This document shows positions 1 through 11,181 of a DNA stretch of 64,000 nt, in pieces. Numbering within the stretch: the first letter of the stretch is position 1; every line of letters starts with the position of its first letter. Source of the DNA: Datnioides undecimradiatus (taxonomy: Eukaryota; Chordata; Actinopteri; Lobotiformes; Datnioididae); contig WARS01000013.1 in the NCBI GenBank assembly GCA_008933995.1, positions 2,720,721-2,784,720 of the forward strand, written 5' to 3'. Both the position numbers and the translations under genes were made by a program. Under the pieces are notes generated by a model. It had not been told where the DNA came from, searched no databases, and saw only the letters and a program-made list of their open reading frames with translations.

Positions 1-2098
1 ATGAATTAATGCAACAACTGTTATGTAAACAGGTGTTCACGTCTAGGAAATAGTGATTTGTGTGATTGTGACTTTTCATTATTCTGGTTCACATTTTACA
101 AACAAAATAATTCAAAAGAAAACAATGAAGAGAGAAAATCCATATGCTTTTCTATTCAACAGTAGCAATAGGAAATCTGTTTTCAAACCGCACGGACCGA
201 ATTACAGGAGAGAGAAAATATCACATCATCCCAGCAAGGGACTGGTTTCATAACAGTACTTGCTTGATCTGAAGTGTTTTCATCTGAGTGCAAAACCGTG
301 AGAAAACTCTGGTGAAAATGTACTGCGTCGCCATGGCAACCAGCACAGTGGATGCAGAGACACCCGTCTCCACAAGGCTGAGGCTCAGCCGGAGCATAGC
401 ATATATGAGGGGAGGTCCTTCAATAAAGCATTCCCCGTGTCTTAAGGAGATGGTGAGATTTGTTCCTACCCACCCACACAGCCGTCTCTTCCGTCCAGAG
501 GAGTGATTGATACACACTAGGGCATTTAAGTGAAGAACGCTGAGGAGGCATTTTGGTGCTTTTTAATAATTCATCTACGCAGGAAGACATGGAGGCTTTC
601 TGAAGCCAAGTGTAGCAATGAAGGAGAGTGCTGGACTGGCCATTAAAAGCTTTAATTCCTCACCTCAGTGACCGACTAGTTTAAAGTCTGCCAGCACCCT
701 GAGCATTGAAACAGGGAATAATGTTTATTACTCTGAATATATCCAAGAAGGGCTAACGATATTGGTGTCACTCCAGAATAGCTGCGTGGCAACATATGTA
801 ACTGTTAGCATATTGTATGGGGTTACTGTTAAAACAAAGCTAGTTTTGTGACCAACAAATACAGAATTAAAGTAAATGTCTACTAAAGGATGCTCATTAG
901 ACTTCAGAGCAAAGCATAGAAACTAAAGAGCAGCAAATCTAGCACTCCAGTAAAGGAATCCAGGGAGTTTGGTCAATTAATCTGGACTGTCATTATTGTA
1001 GAAGCCCTCATGGGTTAAACACAGTATGAACTGTATTGATTCATTATGTAGATAAATCTTTATTTGCACTTGACTGGACCTGAATGATTGCTCTTTTTCT
1101 AATGCTAATCATTGGTAATGGTACAGGCTTCCTTTCGTGGCCCGATGGGAGTTTCCACCGCCATTTGTTCTGAGCTGCTGCACTCAATTCGGACAGACTG
1201 ACAGGACCTTTGATTACTTCAATCAGGCGAGTTGGTGACAGGATTGAGCCACAATGGCGCTCTTTCCCAGAAGGCACGGCTGAGGGGTGGCTACCATAAA
1301 TTAACTGTGAAGATCAGAGCTCGGCAAAGTATGCTTTTAATCACCCTTAATCAAATTCATCCTCACGGCGAGCTGAGGAATGTCGTGTGTTCTATGAATT
1401 AAAACTTTAAGTAACTGATGGCACAGCTTAACTGCAAAATGGGAACTGGGTAACACTCTCTGCAAGCCATCACCTTATTAAACCATTTGCAAGTACAGTA
1501 TATCTAAGACAAGCCACAAGGTTGAAATGCACTTGACATTGACATCTCCTTTATCATGAGACGGAAGCAAGTAGCCCAATTTCCCTGCTGTGTTTTTAAG
1601 TGGCACGTGCACGGGGTGACAGCTTGACTGATTAAATACATGAAAATATACATGAAGCCCATGAATCAGGGCACATAAAGTTAGGACTGCCAGATGGAGA
1701 AATGAGGAGCACATGATGCCACTGAGGGGTTACTGATGAACTGATGCCCTTCAGAGTGACCACTGCTGACTCGTGCGGTAAAAATAAACACATTTTAATG
1801 CAACAGTGAACGCAGCACCATGTAAAGATAAACAAACTATAAAACGTACATCTTTTTTTCTGTCACAGCTGACATGATGTTTGTAAATGCATGCAAATAT
1901 TTTTAAGAATGCATCCGTCACAACACAAATACTGCAGATAACAGGGGGGCATTTGTCGGCTTTGCGGTGATTCTGTTATTGCCCATATGTGGCCATTAAA
2001 TATTCAGTTGTGGTGTAGCCGAGTCAAGCATGAGCACTGCTAGCTTATAGCCTGTAGCTAACGAACCGGGTGAATGAAGCCGGTAAGTGTGCGCTTAC
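1..2098. other. Left-edge non-coding DNA, probably intron of the minus-strand gene starting at 2264
   Basis: I see no convincing exon here. Short open frames on both strands lack recognisable domains or paired splice sites. Because the first exon at 2099-2264 points leftward and ends in a good donor, most or all of this stretch is probably the first intron of that gene. This is inference; no second exon was found. Confidence 0.4.
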
Positions 2099-2264
2099 CT
2101 TTCAGCACCACCACCACCTCGGAGCCCGCAGCAGCAGCATCCCCCCCTTCCGCGCCGCTGCTGGTCTGGGGCTCGTCTCCCTCAAACAGCTGGTTCACCT
2201 CCCCCTGGATGTCTGAGGGGCGCCGGTCGCCGTCGCTCTTGGAGACAGTGAACCTCTGGCTCAT
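2099..2264 (-). CDS. First coding exon of an unrecognised gene (partial, runs off left edge)
   Basis: On the minus strand an ATG at 2264 opens a 55-codon frame starting MSQRFTV. It ends in codon phase 1 at a consensus donor (AAAG|GTAAGC, intron side at 2093-2098). The peptide is hydrophilic and acidic with small-residue runs (GAEGGDAAAAGSE) and then a valine run, as expected of a cytosolic N-terminus. The surrounding DNA (about 2050-2550) is GC- and CpG-rich, which fits a promoter and first exon. The start MSxRFTV resembles the N-terminus of the KCC2a form of the K-Cl cotransporter SLC12A5, but the rest does not match what I recall, so I assign no function. The remaining exons should lie to the left, in this window or beyond it. 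Confidence 0.6.
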
Positions 2265-2560
2265 GGTTGTCGCCGGTGAGACAAGCGGCTGGTCTTTTTG
2301 CCACGGTGCGGGGTGACGCGGACGGACAAAGACAGTGAAAAATGCTCTCGCCTCTCTCGTAATCGTAGTCCACCGTCACCGTCTGGTGAGCTCACCTCCG
2401 ACTACTCTAACCGGGATGAAGGACCGCTCTTTGTCGGGTATTTAGGTGTGCGTTAACGCCGAGTGGACCACCTCATCAACCGGTGTCTGGTGGCTGTCGC
2501 ACATCTGGGTCCTAGAGCCGATACTTCGGTACTTGTGGCGCCACACAAGGAAAAATGAAA
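2265..2560 (-). promoter_or_regulatory. GC-rich 5' UTR and likely promoter of the minus-strand gene
   Basis: This stretch lies immediately upstream of the minus-strand ATG at 2264 and has clustered CpGs in otherwise AT-rich surroundings. No TATA box is visible at a sensible distance. It is called a promoter by position and base composition only. Confidence 0.4.
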
Positions 2561-2707
2561 CACGTTTTATGAATCACCAGACGCTCTACTAGCCATACGT
2601 AACGCACGGAAAACGAAATTTACGTACAATATTTATTTTGCGTTATTTTACAGATTTTTCAGTGATAGCATCCAAAGCATCGCAGCCGTGCACATGTCTG
2701 AGTTGGC

Positions 2708-2720
2708 GTTGCTAGGCAAC
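2708..2720 (+). promoter_or_regulatory. RFX-type X-box motif (GTTGCTAGGCAAC)
   Basis: The sequence is a near-perfect palindrome, GTTGC-TAG-GCAAC. It fits the RFX X-box pattern GTNRCC/RGYAAC with one weak position. It sits about 440 bp upstream of the minus-strand start codon at 2264. RFX binding is an inference from the motif. Confidence 0.45.
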
Positions 2721-3290
2721 CGCAGAATAAGCTAAAGATCAACTGTCACTCAACCAGCTGCAGATTAACTCCCTTCTGTGTTTTAGCACCAGGTTTTTCT
2801 AAACTGTGGGCGACAACACATGTGTACACATCCAGTCCTGTGAGGACTGGATGAGTTTACCAACCAGGCAGAGTGGGTAACTTCCCAGCTTCAAAATCCT
2901 GGAGGAATGTTGTGTCAGTGTTGTGCACATTTGTTGTATATTACAAAGTTTATTTGTGTTTAATTGAATTTCCTATTTTTTTCACCCAGGGCCACCCTAC
3001 CAGGTTTATCCATGAGGCATGTGGCAGTGATATGGGTGTGGAGCCAGGCTGAAGAGTTGGACCCTTCAGTGAAACATTACATCATATGAACCGTAGGTAT
3101 CATTTGTCAGTCTGCTGGTGCTGATCAGCTCCACTCGAATAACTGTGGCAATACTAAGGAAGGGGCAAGTATTGCTCTTTCTCTGTCAAAGTATGCCTTT
3201 TTTATTGCAGACAGTGAGTTGTAACAGTGTGACTCAGGGCTTTTAGTTAAAAAACAAATAACAAATTCGACATAAAAATGCACGTTGTAA
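2721..3290. other. Intergenic DNA, no gene seen
   Basis: This is AT-rich spacer between the divergent promoter region and the 3' end of the lipocalin gene. I see no open frame with supporting splice sites and no recognisable repeat. Confidence 0.5.
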
Positions 3291-3292
3291 TC

Positions 3293-3298
3293 TTTATT
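3293..3298 (-). terminator. Candidate polyadenylation signal of the lipocalin gene
   Basis: AATAAA on the minus strand, about 400 nt past the lipocalin stop codon at 3698. A second TTTATT at about 3354 on the plus strand is an alternative signal. Confidence 0.45.
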
Positions 3299-3697
3299 GG
3301 GGAAACTATATTTTCAGGTAGAGTAGGGACACCTTTGTAAACATGATTTCTGCATTTATTATACCATTAAGTGACAGACATGACAGATCATATATGTATT
3401 TCATAAAATATAAGAATCATTTGAATTATTTTTGTAGTTTTTGAATTGCATTAAAATGTTTGAACACGGTGCATATTGGCGATCAGTTATTGGTTGCAAA
3501 ATTGATAAGAACGTTATTAAAATACAATAGTCAACAATACTCAATTGTTTGCTCAAAAGACAAGATGTCGCACTGAAAACCTGGGTGAAGAAAGTTTATA
3601 CCAATCAAACATGAAACATGAAATCAAATTGTAATTAATTCCCTTTAAGATTGTGACCATGTCACAAAAACATGATCGGTATGAGTGAATACTTAGC

Positions 3698-6313
3698 TTA
3701 GGTCCATAATTGCTGAGCCCACTCATAGGCAGCCTGAGGGTAATAAAAGAAATTATGCGCAAAACACACCATGCTCTCTGTATACAAGCTTTTCAGTTTG
3801 TTATAGATCTGGAGTGAAAGTTCCGAAGTATCAACATCATCATCATCAATTGAAGGGCAGTTTTTGTATTCTGTGAGGAGAGGGAGTAAAGATGAATTAG
3901 AAGAATAACAGTACCTACAACATACAATGAATATTTTATATCAAATGATGCACATAGCAACCCCACATCAAATTAAACTATGACATGTATCGCACACTGT
4001 GGTATCCCCTCATATTACTATGGCTTTGCAGAAAACGAGATGCTACAGCTGCACAACTGTTTTCACATATTCAAAGCTAATTCTACTCAACATGAATATT
4101 TTCTGTCAAACCTCACCGTGATCTGAGTTTAAGATCTGTGGTTTGGCCCACTTGAGGCACTCTATCTGTGCCTCAAACTCTTTCAGCTCAGCAGTAGTCA
4201 CAGTTGTCCTCCTGCCTGTTAGAGATGACACATGCCATGTAAAAGTCGTTTTATGATGTTCTGTCTCAGAATACTTACACCAGTTTGACTTGCACAACTA
4301 ATCACATTCAAACCCAGTCATGCATATCTTTGGTGCTAATAAATAAATATTAGCATGCTAACGTGCTAACCTCAAACGGCAAACAAGGTAAACATTATGC
4401 CTACCTGCAGGATTTGTTGTCATTGTGACCATGTTAGTATGCTGCCATTAGCATTCAAATCAAAGCTTTGCTTCTCCAGCACGTAATCTCATACAGTCCC
4501 TAACGTGGATGACTACCTTTAGTATGGTTTCACTTCATCATGCAGCAATCATTACAGATGTTTGGATTATAGATTAGAGCATTCTAGAAGTAAATCCAAA
4601 TGGAAATCATGAATAATGAATGGTCTGGAGCCAGGCAAAGGGGATTAGTCTGTCTGAGACTCTGTGAGAAGTCTCTCTGTTTCTGTGATATGAAGCTGTA
4701 TTTTGCTGTATATTATTTTTGTGGACCATATTGTCACAAATTTTAGTTGTAGTTTTATTACGCAGGTCTACTTACTATACAGCATGATTGTACCATCTCC
4801 CTTTATGACCCCGCAGTCAGGACACCCACTTTGCAGAATCACATGCGGTTCACCTTTCTGGGCATCTGTCGGAAATAAATGAATGGTAATGAAAAGTGTG
4901 ATATCATAAACACATTAACACTACATACATTCTGAAATGTTACAATGTAACGTTATTGATAAAGGGTCTAACGAGACTGAAAAAAAAATTCAAAAGCATG
5001 TAGAAATATCATACTTGTGGGTCAATGAAATTACAAGGGCCAATGAAAAGATGTAAGCTGTAAAAGCTGTAACATCACAGCATTGATAACGAACATGCAG
5101 CAGCTGCAAGCTAAAACAACTGTGCTGAGTTATACCAAGTTATGCTGCACGATCGCCAGTTGGATCTGAGCAACAGATTGTTGTGTGACCTCTTGTTCAC
5201 TGTCCCTTGAACCTCATACTTCAGCAGAGAGAAAACATCCAAGTCTGTGTCAAACCCTGTGGAGGATCATCAGCTGCTGTGACCCAGAGACCAAACAGCA
5301 GTCTTAGTGGAAAAGACCACACCGTCAAATGAGTACGTGCTTGTTGTTTTTCAAAACAGTGGGCGATTGCACTTTGGTTCTCCATCACGGCATAGCATTG
5401 CAGCACACTGAAACCTGTCAGGGTATTTTGGCTGCACAAACACAGTCATTTCTATTTTGCCCTATTCAGCTGGATCTGGCAATGGTGACTCCTTTCTCTT
5501 CTCCAAAATGAAATTCAGGCTGAAAGGTCACTGGTTTGACACAGTGGAGGCAGTCCAAAGGACATCCAGCACACACTGCAGATGGTGATTTCCAAGGCTA
5601 CATAACAAAGCTTCAATGGAGCAATCCAGTTGACTACTTTGAAGAAGATGTGGGCCAAATTCAAATCAGGAACACTTTTCTTGTCACAGAACATTTTAAT
5701 AACACCTCGTATTCAAGAGGGTTTAAATGTGAAATACATTGAGAACTATATGTGCACCAAAATCCCCAGCTTACTGTTTTCGTCGACATCATACAGGGTG
5801 TTGTTCTCATAGAAAGTAGGTTTGGATTCATTTGCACATCGTCCATATCTGCAAAGGATTTATTTAATATTAAACAGCTGAAAAACTGCATAGGGCATGT
5901 AGATACAATGCACAAACACCAGTTCAAACCAATGAAATAACCACCAACAATAAAAAAAATATTGCTTACATTTTCATGTTAAAGTTGACATTGTAGATTT
6001 TTGGTGTGTCCTGTGGGCTAACATCCACTTTAATACTTAGCAAAAGAAAGTTATTTATTAATGTTGTAACCCAACAGTTTTCCGAGGCCATGGCTATGAG
6101 GTACCAACTCCCAGACAACTGAAATATAAAAAGATGGTTTGGTCTAAGAGATCAGTTGGAAAAAAAACACAAAGTTAATTATAAATATGGAAATAAACTT
6201 ACGTCTGGACCATTGTCCACTGGCTTCAGCAGCTTGTCACAGGCCAGTGACGCAGGCTGGCACACTGAGGTGAGACTCAGTACAAAAACAGCAACACACA
6301 ACGTCTTCATCAT
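3698..6313 (-). CDS. Secreted lipocalin (toxin-binding-protein / alpha-1-acid-glycoprotein-like), six exons
   Basis: The coding exons on the minus strand are 6203-6313, 5970-6118, 5775-5848, 4776-4865, 4117-4215 and 3698-3870. All junctions are GT-AG, the phases agree throughout, and they total 696 nt (231 residues plus stop). Residues 1 to about 22 form a signal peptide (MMKTLCVAVFVLSLTSVCQP), so the product should be secreted. The lipocalin strand-A motif G-x-W is at residues 40-42 (LSGSWYLIAM). Further Cys residues, including a CPDC motif in exon 4, suggest disulfides. Exon 2 has the YNVNF pattern of a barrel strand. Lipocalins carry small hydrophobic ligands. Within fish, the closest family I recognise is the saxitoxin/tetrodotoxin-binding-protein and orosomucoid-like group. 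These are ligand-binding plasma proteins, not toxins. Ligand and exact orthology are unknown. A decayed copy lies at 12.7-13.2 kb. Confidence 0.8.
4321..4460. repeat. Dispersed teleost repeat (gctaac/gctaat-rich) in lipocalin intron 4
   Basis: Repeated 'tagcatgctaacgtgctaac'-type words resemble a family commonly seen in fish introns and spacers. Related segments occur at 27.7-27.8 kb and 31.3-31.9 kb. The family name is not known to me. Confidence 0.35.
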
Positions 6314-6879
6314 GGTTCTGATGTCTCTCCCTCTCAGTTCTGTCTTATACTGACACTGTATAAGACACTGACCAATTATTTTTGGGCCTTATCTACCCAC
6401 CCCTGCCTGAGCAGGGCCAACTGAACTGTTAACCCATATTGATAGCATTTCTCGTAAACCTTTATGTTTACTCATCAAACACTGCAATTCCCAAACTGGA
6501 GAAAAGGGATCAGGACTCCATATGTTCAGACTGTTCCTGTCTGTTTTGCAAATTTATAACAGTATAATGTTTGTAACAAGCAACAGTATGTCTCAAATCC
6601 ATACACTCAGCCTGAGGCAGTTTTGATGTATGTTGTGTGTACACACAAAAGAAGACAAAGTTGTATGTATACTAAATACAATCAGTTCTTGAGTGTGCTA
6701 TCAGTACAACTGATCCACAATGCACAAAGGAAATGGATAGGGTGCTCATGGCTGGACAAAGGCAAATTAAGCTGACCTGTGGATGGTGGGAAAATGCTAG
6801 AAAACAAAAACAAGAATTAATTATTTTTTTTTTAGAAAAGAATCTTGATTTGTATGCTAACTGCAAGAACAGGAAATGA

Positions 6880-7230
6880 TGAGTAGTATGTAGTGGGGAT
6901 TTGTTCAAAAGCTGTTCAAACAAACCAGTCAAGATTGTCACTATTTGGCTGAGCTGGCTTTTCTGAGCCCAACATGGTTCTTCACAATCATACATCAGGG
7001 GGTTGCACAGCGATTTGGAAAACACGTGAGTTTTTGGCTGCACCATCACAGTCGTCACTAACCACCAGACCTGCTTGCTAAATTTGGCGAGGGTGACTTC
7101 TTCCTTCTCTCCAATTGAAATTCAAGCCAAAGGGTCTTGGAGGATGTCAGGTGGACCACAGATAGAGCTTTAAGATCTTACAGGAATTCCATGGAGATTC
7201 CACTGGACCAGATCCTAAAATCATAATGGA
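6880..7230. repeat. Diverged duplicate of the 5320-5640 segment
   Basis: Several blocks match lipocalin intron 3 in the same order and orientation. Examples are 'ttttggctgca' followed by 'cacagtc', and 'gggtgacttcttccttctct' against 'tggtgactcctttctcttct'. The two segments are about 1.6 kb apart. This is either a tandem duplication that took in part of the lipocalin intron or two copies of one mobile repeat. Confidence 0.45.
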
Positions 7231-7727
7231 AGTTATGCATGCAAGGTTCATAATTAATATAGTTATCAGAGCAAACTGACAATGAGATATTAGTTAGATG
7301 TTAGTTATTAGATATTAAATGCTGTAAAACCTCAGTGACAGTGAGAGCTCAATGCAGTGAGCAGTGAGTTAGTCCAGTTGACTCTAAAAAGTGCTGAGCA
7401 CAGCTTGGACATGCTTGTTGTTGCCATGGGTTGTGACTTGAGTTGGATCTGTATATTATCCATTTCTGACTTCTGCTAGTTCTACTCTGTGCATGCACTG
7501 AATGTAGCCCCTGTGACTATGCAGGGCATTTCTGGGGAGATTCAGTGTTTATGACTTTTTAACCTGACTCTTCCACCACCAGCCTTGCCCAGACATATCT
7601 TTCAGTAGAGGCTACAGATGGCAAAGCATTGTAATCATAATGTGCTTTGATGTTTAAAATGCTATATTTCATACAGTGTCACATTTTTAAGTAAGGAAAC
7701 ACACACAGTTTCCATAACCGAGGATCA

Positions 7728-8091
7728 GACCACCAGGGGCCCCGTCTTTGACTGCTGCCCGATCTGCATTGCAACGGTACCCTGTGACCTCTCCTGCATG
7801 TGGTGAGCCCACTGGAGGATGGACCCATGTACCCACTTTGAGTTGTCCCTGGCCAGACCGACTTGCCGGATAGACCTGGACCTGTTCCAGGAGTATGGGG
7901 TAGATGGCCCTTTGCTACAGGCCATTGGAGGACACGCTGGAGAGACTATGTCTCTCCGCTGGCCTGGGAACACCTCATTATCCTTCTGGAGGAGCTGGTG
8001 GAAGTTGTTGCTGAGTTTTTGCTGAGACTGTTGCTTCCATGAACCAGACCTGGATAAGCAGAAGAAGATGGATGGATGGATAGATAGAAAC
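7728..8091 (+). mobile_element. 3' end of a Rex3/RTE-like non-LTR retrotransposon (relic)
   Basis: The segment ends with 'gaccagacctggataagcagaagaagatggatggatgga', that is, a GGAT-type short tandem tail after a 'ggataagcggaag'-like block. This is the typical 3' end of RTE/Rex3 elements in fish. The 'gggaacacctcattatccttctgg' block upstream also fits. No intact reverse transcriptase is present. Assignment is from memory of the tail sequence. Confidence 0.55.
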
Positions 8092-8790
8092 ACATATACA
8101 CCACAGATGAAAATGAGGATGACCATGTTTTGTTATTATGTGCTGATGAGGGACTCTGGGTAAAGAGAAATGGGTAAATAGAAATGATTCATGAAAAGTT
8201 GATGGGATACATTTTGGAAAAGACATCCAGGGTAGTCTTCTCTCACTGACTCAATACTCATATAAAGATAGACCACATGACACCTCCCTGAAGGTGAATC
8301 ATCTGGATTACCCCATGGTGGCTTGCCATAGTAAAGGTCACAGAAAATGTTTTAAAAAAAAATAATAAAAGAAATATAAAAAATGTCTTCACAATAAATG
8401 TCAGATCAGATCAGGGTTTGGATGTGCGAAGTGAAAAAACAGTAGCAATATAAAACTTAAAGAGTTATTTTCCATTTTTGAAGCTCACAAAAATGAAGTA
8501 AACAGATGCTTCACCTTTTTATATTTTATGACATAACTGAATGACAGGATGATGCTCAGACAAACCTTATTGTTGATTTACTATACAGTGCACTGAGCTC
8601 TCAGGTCAACATATACATAATCATACATGGATTAAAGGGGGAGTGTCATGCTGGAGGTGAACACCAGCTTGATCACAACCTGGTAATCCAAACACTGCTG
8701 TTATTAATGGCTTTTATCTAACCTCAGCAGCATTAGTAGAATTTCTTAAGAATTATAAAATAACTACTGTGAACAACTGACCCATAGTCA
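8092..8790. other. Intergenic DNA, no gene seen
   Basis: AT-rich spacer with short poly-A runs. No supported exon or recognisable repeat was found. Confidence 0.5.
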
Positions 8791-8799
8791 AAACTACCC

Positions 8800-9480
8800 C
8801 TTTATGCCATCCCTCAGTTATGCTGCTATAGGCCAAGGCTGCTGGGGGACGTCCCATGATCGTCTCCACACTCCTCCTCTCCTCCCTCTCTCTCTCCTCA
8901 AACTCATTTAAACCATCGCAGATTAACCATTAACTCTGTGTCCTCTCTCCCCTAGTGCTGTGCTTGTTTCTCTCTGGTCTCTCTCTCTGTACCTCTCTAC
9001 AGATACCTGTGGCTCCAGAGCTGAACATCTGATCTGTGGCTCCACCGACCTGCCCCGTGTCCTGTGCTGCCATTTGCTGTCATTATTTTATTATTATCAT
9101 TATTGTACTACTAACAGTAGCCATAGTTAGGATTCTGTTGCTCCACAATTCTGTCAATTTCATCTTTATGTACACCTGTATCTCTGTCTGTGATATGTTT
9201 TGTATTTTCTCTCTCTCTCTCCCCCTCCTGTCTCTCTCTCTCTCTTTCCCCCCAACCAGTCAAGGCAGATGGCCGTCCACCCTGATCCAGGATCTGCCCA
9301 AGGTTTCTGCCTGTTAAAAGGAAGTTTTTCCTTGCCACTGTCACCAAGTGCTTGCTCATGGTGGATCTGTTGGGTGTAACTAATAGTAATGAGTGTGGTC
9401 TAGGCCCGCTCTGTTTGTAAAGTGCCCTGAGATGACTTTGGTTGTGATTTGGCGCTACATAAATAAAATTGAATTGAATT
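8800..9480 (+). mobile_element. Common teleost retroposon 3' region with (GAATT)-type tail
   Basis: The blocks run in a characteristic order: 'gctgctataggccaaggctgctggggga', a CT-rich central tract, 'ctgttaaaaggaagtttttccttgccactgt', 'aagtgcttgctcatgg', and 'gatttggcgctacataaataaaattgaattgaatt'. I recognise this from many teleost genomes as a high-copy dispersed repeat with a simple-sequence 3' tail. The open frames inside it (around 9036-9359) are repeat sequence, not genes. Confidence 0.7.
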
Positions 9481-9945
9481 TAAATTGAATTGAATTCTTG
9501 TCATATTGTAGAGGTCCGTCCCTTTTGACAGAGTTGCATTAAAATAAGAGGAAGCCTCAGTATGTGGAAATGCAATTGGTGCCAAAATATGCGGTGAAAT
9601 TTCAATGAGCCGCCTGATCATTAATGCAACATCACCTGCACTGGTCGAGTTGCTTTCTGCACTAGAGGCATACAACATGCTAAGGATGTGGCTTTATGGT
9701 TTCCTCTGTTTTGGCCAGATAGTTTCTTTTTTGTTTAGCAGCTCACTCAAACCATTGCAACTACCTATTGCATGATATTTTTTCAGGCTATAGCCTTACC
9801 ATATACATATCGTTAATGGAACAGGTGCTAAAAGGCTGAGGACTTCCTCAAAGGTTTCAAAAGGGCACCGCACAGTCAGCCTGAGACTGAGATATTCTGA
9901 GAGCTGAAACATTAACCATCAAACATTTTGTGGAAAACGAGCAGT

Positions 9946-11181
9946 ATGGATGAGAGAGAAGTGGTCTACACTTTTTTGGAGGTGCTCATTGCTGTTTGCT
10001 GCTGTCTCGGTAATGCGCTGGTTGTTTTGGCTCTGTGGATCACTAAAAGCATTCAGCAGCCTACCTTCTGCCTTATTGTCTCTCTGGCTGTGGCCGACCT
10101 TCTGGTTGGCTGCGTGGCCATACCGTTGGCTGTGTTGGTGGACGGACGAGTGGAGACTTCATTCCATGGCTGTCTCTTCATCAGCTGTGTGGTCATTCTG
10201 CTGACACTAGTCTCGATTTTGTCTCTCACGGCTATTGCAGTGGACAGATTCCTCCGGGTGTACGTCCCTCTCAGGTAAGACATTTTTTCTGGATGGTTTA
10301 TTATTTGAAGAAAAGTCAAATAGTGCTGCTGAACACAACTTTGAATGAGCTTTACATTTGAATCAGTTTTAGCCGTACCTCAACGGACCTTGCACTCCAA
10401 AAAAGGCATTTAGTATTCACCACTTTAATGATGTTGTGTTTTATCTTACTTGTAGTTGTAATCAGCACATCTTGAATTGCCTTTTTAGACTTTACAACTG
10501 ATTATATCAGTAATTAATGTTTTTACTTTTAGGTACAAGAGGACTGTAACACAGAGACATTCGTGGTTTGTGGTAGCAGCATGCTGGCTTACTGCAATAC
10601 CACTGAGTTTTGCTCCTATGCTGGGATGGTATAACCACGACACGACTAACACAGTCAACTCTACTATTGTCTGCCAGTTTGTAGCAGTAATCCCCATGTC
10701 ATATCTGGTTTACTTCAGTTTTTTCCTCTGCACCCTCATACCTCTGTTGGTGATGACTGTGTTGTATGGCTACATTTTCTGTACTATTCGAGGAAACCTC
10801 AGAGAGAAACCAGGCAACGGGGTCCAAAATCAGTGTCAGAACTACCTGAGGAAGGAGAAGCAGCTGGCAGGATCTTTGTCCCTGGTCTTGGCTCTGTTCG
10901 CCCTGTCCTGGCTCCCTCTCCACATAATGAACTGCATGGCTTACTTTGGTGGGCCCAATGAAGTACCAGAAATAGCTTTCTATGTTGGCATCCTGCTTTC
11001 TCATGCGAACTCAGCCATAAACCCGATTGTGTATGCATTCAAAATCAAAAAGATCAGGACAGCATACCTGAAGATCTGGAGAACGTGCTTTGGATGTGGA
11101 GAAGAAAATCAAGGATCTCAGATGAGTCAGACGACAGACAACAACCTCAGCAGTAACATTTACAGTGTGGCCAAAAATTAG
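9946..11181 (+). CDS. adora3: Adenosine receptor, A3-type G-protein-coupled receptor
   Basis: Two coding exons (9946-10274 and 10533-11181) join at a consensus GT-AG intron inside an Arg codon just after TM3. This is the usual intron position in adenosine receptors. The product is 325 residues, close to the roughly 318 of mammalian A3. The seven hydrophobic segments are clear. Cys76 and Cys157 form the conserved TM3-ECL2 disulfide. Phe159 (CQF) is the ligand-stacking Phe, Asn243 ([10 protein letters not shown]) the TM6 ligand Asn, His267 (SHANS) the TM7 His, and NPIVY is at 273-277. ECL2 has an N-glycosylation site at Asn152 (NST). The ECL2/TM5 string CQFVxVxxMxYxVYFSF favours A3 over A1. The receptor senses extracellular adenosine and should couple to Gi. 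Oddity: the TM3 motif is DRF (100-102), not DRY. The ATG at 9946 sits in a fair context (GCAGTATGG). Confidence 0.88.

Noticed and set aside
248-517. Overlapping 89- and 72-codon frames on opposite strands
   Set aside because: They have no splice-site support and no recognisable motifs. They lie in the presumed intron of the left-edge gene.
7725-8226. Open frames of 133 and 82 codons on the minus strand
   Set aside because: They are antisense to a Rex3/RTE-like retrotransposon 3' end with its GGAT tail.
9036-9359. Hydrophobic open frames on both strands
   Set aside because: They lie inside a high-copy teleost retroposon 3' region and have no splice or domain support.
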